Assembly (NCBI GenBank): GCA_944989445.1
Contig: CALYLW010000209.1
Location: 534,370-598,369 of the forward strand
DNA: 64,000 bases
Direction of reading: 5' to 3'
DNA from: Ampullaceana balthica
Taxonomy: Eukaryota; Mollusca; Gastropoda; Lymnaeidae
Position 1 is the stretch's first letter; each line of letters opens with the position of its first letter. Positions 60,201 through 64,000 of this stretch are shown one piece after another. Under the pieces are notes generated by a model that did no database searches, was not told where the DNA came from, and worked only from the letters and a program-made list of their open reading frames with translations. A program made the position numbers and the translations under genes.

Positions 60201-63200
60201 ACTGAGTTAGCATCATTCACAGCAGTGATTCCCAGATTGAGTGATACTGTGCCTTGGAGGGCACTTGCATGACTTTCCTTACAAGCTACACTAATAAATA
60301 AACCGCCCGTGTAACCAACACATCTTCTCATTGTCCCCGAACCATTCCCTTCCAAACCATCATCCTTGGGTCTGTCCCCTCAGCTTACAATGGACTTACA
60401 ATTCCTTCGGTAACTTGATGCTAATCAGACTAACCAACAACAACAATGGTGTGGGAGATTGAGAAGCAGGATGGGTAAACTGTCTGTAGTCTGTTATATT
60501 ATAAAATCTGGGGAGCATTGTTTACAGTAAAACCCTATGATTTTGGTATCGTCCCATCACTAGCGTTAATAAATGAGAATGTACATGCACATGTTTTTGG
60601 AGTTTTTTTTTACACAACAACGTTGCCGGTATTTGTTTGATGAAGCGATCGGCATGCTATAAAAATGTACATACATGTTTGCTAACAACAAAAGGCATGT
60701 GTGCACCAACTAACAGCAGAAATTTACCAATATAAAATAAATACCACCATCGATTCTCCATACAAACATTTATTTTATTTTCTATAGATATTGGTTTATC
60801 TTAAAAAATAAAAATGATTAATGCATCAGAAAATGAATTAAGTTTAATAATAATATAACATGCACTGCGAAATAATGACGATTAAAGACCGCTAACGCGA
60901 TTCCTCGGGTGAATGCATGCTCGATAGAGACGTGTCAAACTAATTCACACACGTATCAAAGTGAAACAAGATAAAAAACATCTGGTAATTTTAATTGAAA
61001 TCTCGTAAATAACACAATAGCCGGAAGTCTCGAGGAAAGCAAAATTTCGATGCTATTTTAAACTAAAAATGCGAGAGTGCGTCACTGGTGAACAGACGGG
61101 TATCGAGCTAACCAACGTTAAGTTTAAAATTTGGTCCTCTTTTGTGCTCGAGGTTTTAGGGTTCTGTGACTTAAAAGAATCGAATTAACCGATGAGAAAA
61201 TGCTAAGACAAAGAGAGAATTTGGCGGTTCCAATAAAAAACGTTGACTTAATAGGGTTGGCGAGTTAAGTGGGTTCTACTGTAATTTCTTTTAAAAAATT
61301 TTCTGTTCATTTCTTAAAATATCAATATAATGTCAATATTACATAAATAAGTGTTCATTAAGACAAAACTTGCCATACATATCCACTATGATTCCATGAT
61401 ATTTAATAGAAATTAAATATATTATCATTATATTACTATTTTTAGCCTGGGATCCTAACATGTCTTATTTTACTTCTTATTTAGTTATGTAAATATAATT
61501 TCAAGCAACAGCAATATATAGCCTATACAAAAACATCTAGACCAAACTTATTACATGAACACTTGATTATCCAGTACCCAGGTGTAAATACTGGTTTGAT
61601 TTGAACTCATAATATTGCATATTTAAATTGAATTAAACAAAAGTTTCTACACTAAATTATCAATATTCAAATATTTTTCCAAAAGGCCATACAATGGAAT
61701 TCTCTACCATCACACATTCGCAATATTCCTACTACTAAGACCTTCAAGACTGCATTAAAAACACATCTCTTCAAACTTTACTTGCAAAGTCCTTACAAAC
61801 AACAATCAAACATTTCTTTAATTATAAACATAGCCCATGTGCACCATCATGTCCTAATATGTTTTAGTTAGGATGTGAATGTTTTACATTGAATGAATTT
61901 ATAAATATTAAATTGTAATTTCATTATCTGCTAAGTTATTTTTTTAGAATTTCCAGTATTTGTTTGAAACTTGCCACTTTTAATGTAAAGCAAATAATTG
62001 TTATAGATTTTTTTTATTCCTAAAAAAATGATTAAAAAGAAGAGTCATTTGTCAAAAATATCAGGAAATTGAGTTTGGTGATCAATAAATTAAGACTAAA
62101 AATGTTTTAAGTTGATAGAAAGTTTCAAATAAATGATATCTTCTTATGGGCTAAGCCCCGGGTTCCCAACCTATGGGTGCACCTCCAAGGGCATTGCGAA
62201 GGGTTTTCTGGTGGGTCGCCAACTTGTACATTCGACTAAAAAAATATTCCCTTTAATGCAATTTTGGACTGCTAAATTTGTAGAGAAGTTATAAAAACCT
62301 TATTGAAAATGTCTTTCAATTGCATGGTTGTACTAGTGGTTCTTGATCTAAGATGGCATATGTACAACTCATAATCTCTCCAGGAACATGATTCTTTAGG
62401 TAATGGTATTCAGATTGGGAACAATATCCAATAGAAAATCCCAAAGAGGAGTGGTACCCTATCGGATCCCATCTTGGAACAGTGTGTTTACAAAGTTTAT
62501 TTTTATATATTACTGTTTTTTTTGTTAAAAATTTAAAAAAAATTTTATGAGTGCAATCATTAATATTGAGACAGAATTTAGGCCACCTCGACCTGCTTCT
62601 TTTATATTGAACAAAGGCCAAAATATAAATATTACAAATTTACAAACCTAAATTCATGTAGATGCCTATATAGAAAGTTAAAATGATACAGTCAAACCTC
62701 TCATAACGAGCACCTCTCATAACGAGCAATTCGCATAACGAGCAAAAATTATTTTTAAAAAGTTGCTCCCTTAAAGATCGAAGATTTCCATAATGAGTGA
62801 CGCAGTAAGGGAAAGTCCCTTTTTCCTGGAAACTCAATTGTGAGCCGACACTTCCGCCCCGATGTATTATTCTGTGTTAAGCACTGGGTCTGTTAGCGTA
62901 TTGTTTTTGTGTGTGATCAACTGTTTTAAAAAAAAATTTTCAGACAGTATTCGTAATTTTTGTATGTGCAAAGTGTAATAGCCTGTGCTAAAATGTCTTC
63001 GAAAAAAACAACAGAAGAAGACAATAATATGAGAGCAAAAAAAATAAAATGTTGAAATGAAACATAAAACCATTGAAAAACGAGAACAAGGTGGCTAATC
63101 TAGCGCCCAACTACAATCAGCCAACATCAACGATCTGCACTATTCTCAAGGACAAAAACAAAATAAAAATTAAGGAGATGGATGCTTCAAAGGGAGTGTC

Positions 63201-63722
63201 AAGAATGTCTACGAAACGGTTACGACACATTTTCGCCAAATTTTGAAGCGTCTGCAAAAACAAATATCTTTAGACAGTTTTCTAGTTAAAAGGGAATAAT
63301 TATTTGTCATAAATTCATATTTTTGTTTACGTTTTTTGTTTCAAATCTAAATTGTTTTCTGTTGTTTCACTCTTGAACAATTCTTTAGTACATGTAATTT
63401 TATTTGAATAAATGTTAATATTTTTTGAAAAATGAGTATTTTTTTTCAGCACGGAACGGATTATCGTATTTTACATTGATTTGTATGGGAAAAATTATTT
63501 CGTATAACGAGTATTTCGCTTAACGAGTAAGATTCTGGAACGAATTAAACTTGTTATGAGAGGTTTGACTGCATAAGGAATTTTAAAATTTGCAATAATA
63601 AAATAATGCTTAAATTTTCTTTTTTCCATTAGCATGCAAATGAAGATGTAGAAAAGATGATCCTTGGTAACAAATGTGACATGGATGACAAGAGACAAGT
63701 TCCAACAGCCAGAGGAGACGCA
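57202..63722 (+). CDS. RAB10: RAB10 small GTPase, first four coding exons
   Basis: Rab-family GTPase of the Rab8/10/13 group acting in exocytic, basolateral and ER/ciliary membrane traffic. Exons 57202-57328, 58110-58170, 58661-58799 and 63633-63722 join in phase to 139 residues, ending in a phase-0 donor; the remaining third (G5, hypervariable tail, CAAX-type cysteines) is beyond the window. Visible: [16 protein letters not shown] start, P-loop GDSGVGKT (16-23), switch I to STIG and [10 protein letters not shown], switch [11 protein letters not shown] (63-71) with catalytic Q68, H72 and T73 (the position LRRK2 phosphorylates in mammals), and G4 NKCD (122-125). H72, the [11 protein letters not shown] start and [15 protein letters not shown] favour RAB10 over RAB8 or RAB13. 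Intron 3 (4.8 kb) is full of transposons. Confidence 0.96.
57731..57898. mobile_element. hAT-like MITE in RAB10 intron 1
   Basis: 168 bp with ends CAATGTTCCCTCTAAGG and AAAGGGAACGTTG. Flanks GGTTGGTA (57723-57730) and GCTTGGTA (57899-57906) agree at 7 of 8 positions. It is the same family as 26435-26593. Confidence 0.88.
59582..61281. mobile_element. Pogo/Tigger-like element in RAB10 intron 3
   Basis: Inverted ends CAGTAGAACCCGGTTAAGTC and GAGTTAAGTGGGTTCTACTG with TA on each side (59580-59581, 61282-61283), as in Tc1/mariner-pogo elements. 1700 bp without a readable transposase, containing a nested SINE. Confidence 0.8.
59736..59925 (-). mobile_element. Diverged tRNA-derived SINE nested in the Tigger-like element
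   Basis: Minus-strand head GGTGGCCTAGCGGTAGCG (box A-like) and ACGGGTTCTATTC (box B-like), and a body with GGCCCCCGGGGCATTGCG and GAACGCTACTTCACATGCC. It is related to the three other SINEs, but its 3' tail is AAGGGCGTTATAGTTAT rather than the LINE-like hairpin. Confidence 0.7.
61683..61862 (+). pseudogene. LINE ORF2 C-terminal fragment in RAB10 intron 3
   Basis: One plus-strand frame stays open for about 60 codons: [20 protein letters not shown] then [11 protein letters not shown], the conserved tail of Jockey/CR1/L2-group ORF2. It is the same family as the relic at 53366, and different from the LINE at 41617, which has AWNGLPEE. Confidence 0.75.
62159..62310. mobile_element. Truncated hAT relic
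   Basis: GGGTTCCCAACCTATGGGTG and GGTGGGTCGCCAAC match the ends of the 26978-27196 element in reverse order. The other end is lost and no target duplication is seen. Confidence 0.55.
62689..63571 (+). mobile_element. Tigger/pogo element with transposase N-terminus relic
   Basis: Ends CAGTCAAACCTCTCATAACG and TTATGAGAGGTTTGACTG, with TA on the left and CA (mutated) on the right. Subterminal AACGAG blocks repeat on both sides. It carries the relic at 62993-63240 and lacks the DDE catalytic domain, so it is an internal-deletion derivative. It ends 62 bp before RAB10 exon 4. Confidence 0.87.
62993..63240 (+). pseudogene. Tigger transposase CENP-B-like DNA-binding N-terminus, decayed
   Basis: Starts [12 protein letters not shown]. 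After a stop, recognisable blocks are [20 protein letters not shown] then LKDKNKI, and [17 protein letters not shown]. The [11 protein letters not shown] block corresponds to the Psq-type helix-turn-helix of pogo/Tigger/CENP-B proteins. It has stops and a truncation, and no catalytic part. Confidence 0.75.
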
Positions 63723-64000
63723 GTATGTTAAACTTAAATGTTATTATTGGTTTGTTAGTGGCAAGTTTTTGTTGCGTTTTTTTTAAAATTAAGAATTTAT
63801 GAAAAAAAATGGTTGAGCTCAAATAAGCCTTCTGGTACCAGACACATCTTTTTATAGTGACCTACATTTTTTCCCTGTGGCCCGAGTGGTCCTATTAGCC
63901 ATGTAGAGGCTTATTTAATATAAACACAAAAACAGGGTTATGACTGCAGAATGTTTAATTGTTAAGGAATAGTCTAATTTTATTTTGATTTTTAAATAAT
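63723..64000 (+). other. Start of RAB10 intron 4
   Basis: Begins with GTATGT donor. No further exon is visible before the window ends. Confidence 0.7.

Overview
The window is nuclear DNA of an animal: AT-rich, intron-rich, with GT-AG spliced genes and heavily seeded with DNA transposons. The proteins are ordinary metazoan orthologues. The repeats (tRNA-derived SINEs, many hAT families, Helitrons, GC-rich MITEs) suggest a non-vertebrate, perhaps a mollusc, but nothing here proves the lineage. || Three protein genes can be read by joining exons whose phases close. (1) Positions 1-9650, + strand: the 3' 17 exons of a lethal(3)malignant-brain-tumour-like chromatin reader (FCS zinc finger, three MBT repeats, two CCHHC zinc fingers, AT-hook-like basic stretch, SAM domain). 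(2) Positions 33104-21435, - strand: a complete 13-exon ciliogenesis-associated MAK/ICK (CILK1) kinase of 652 residues. (3) Positions 57202-63722, + strand: the first four coding exons of RAB10; the gene runs off the right edge. Genes 1 and 2 converge on an approximately 12 kb AT-rich gap. Genes 2 and 3 diverge from a 24 kb repeat-filled gap. || That gap is a transposon graveyard. From 38.4 to 48.4 kb hAT elements lie almost back to back, several with perfect 8-bp target duplications. Two carry decayed transposases (SCAND3/ZBED5-like and GTF2IRD2-like), and a third carries a LINE fragment set between CAA microsatellites. From 48.8 to 56.5 kb there are MITEs with GGGGCCRTCCATAAA ends, a tandem array of Helitron 3' ends, and a complete Helitron interrupted by a second one. 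|| I found no operon-like or defence-like system and no clearly new gene family. The most informative observations are a SINE that shares its hairpin 3' tail and short-repeat end with a LINE in the same window, a body-sharing SINE set with other tails, the nested hAT/Helitron architecture with readable target duplications, and a stop codon of the CILK1 gene that lies inside a perfect splice-donor sequence.
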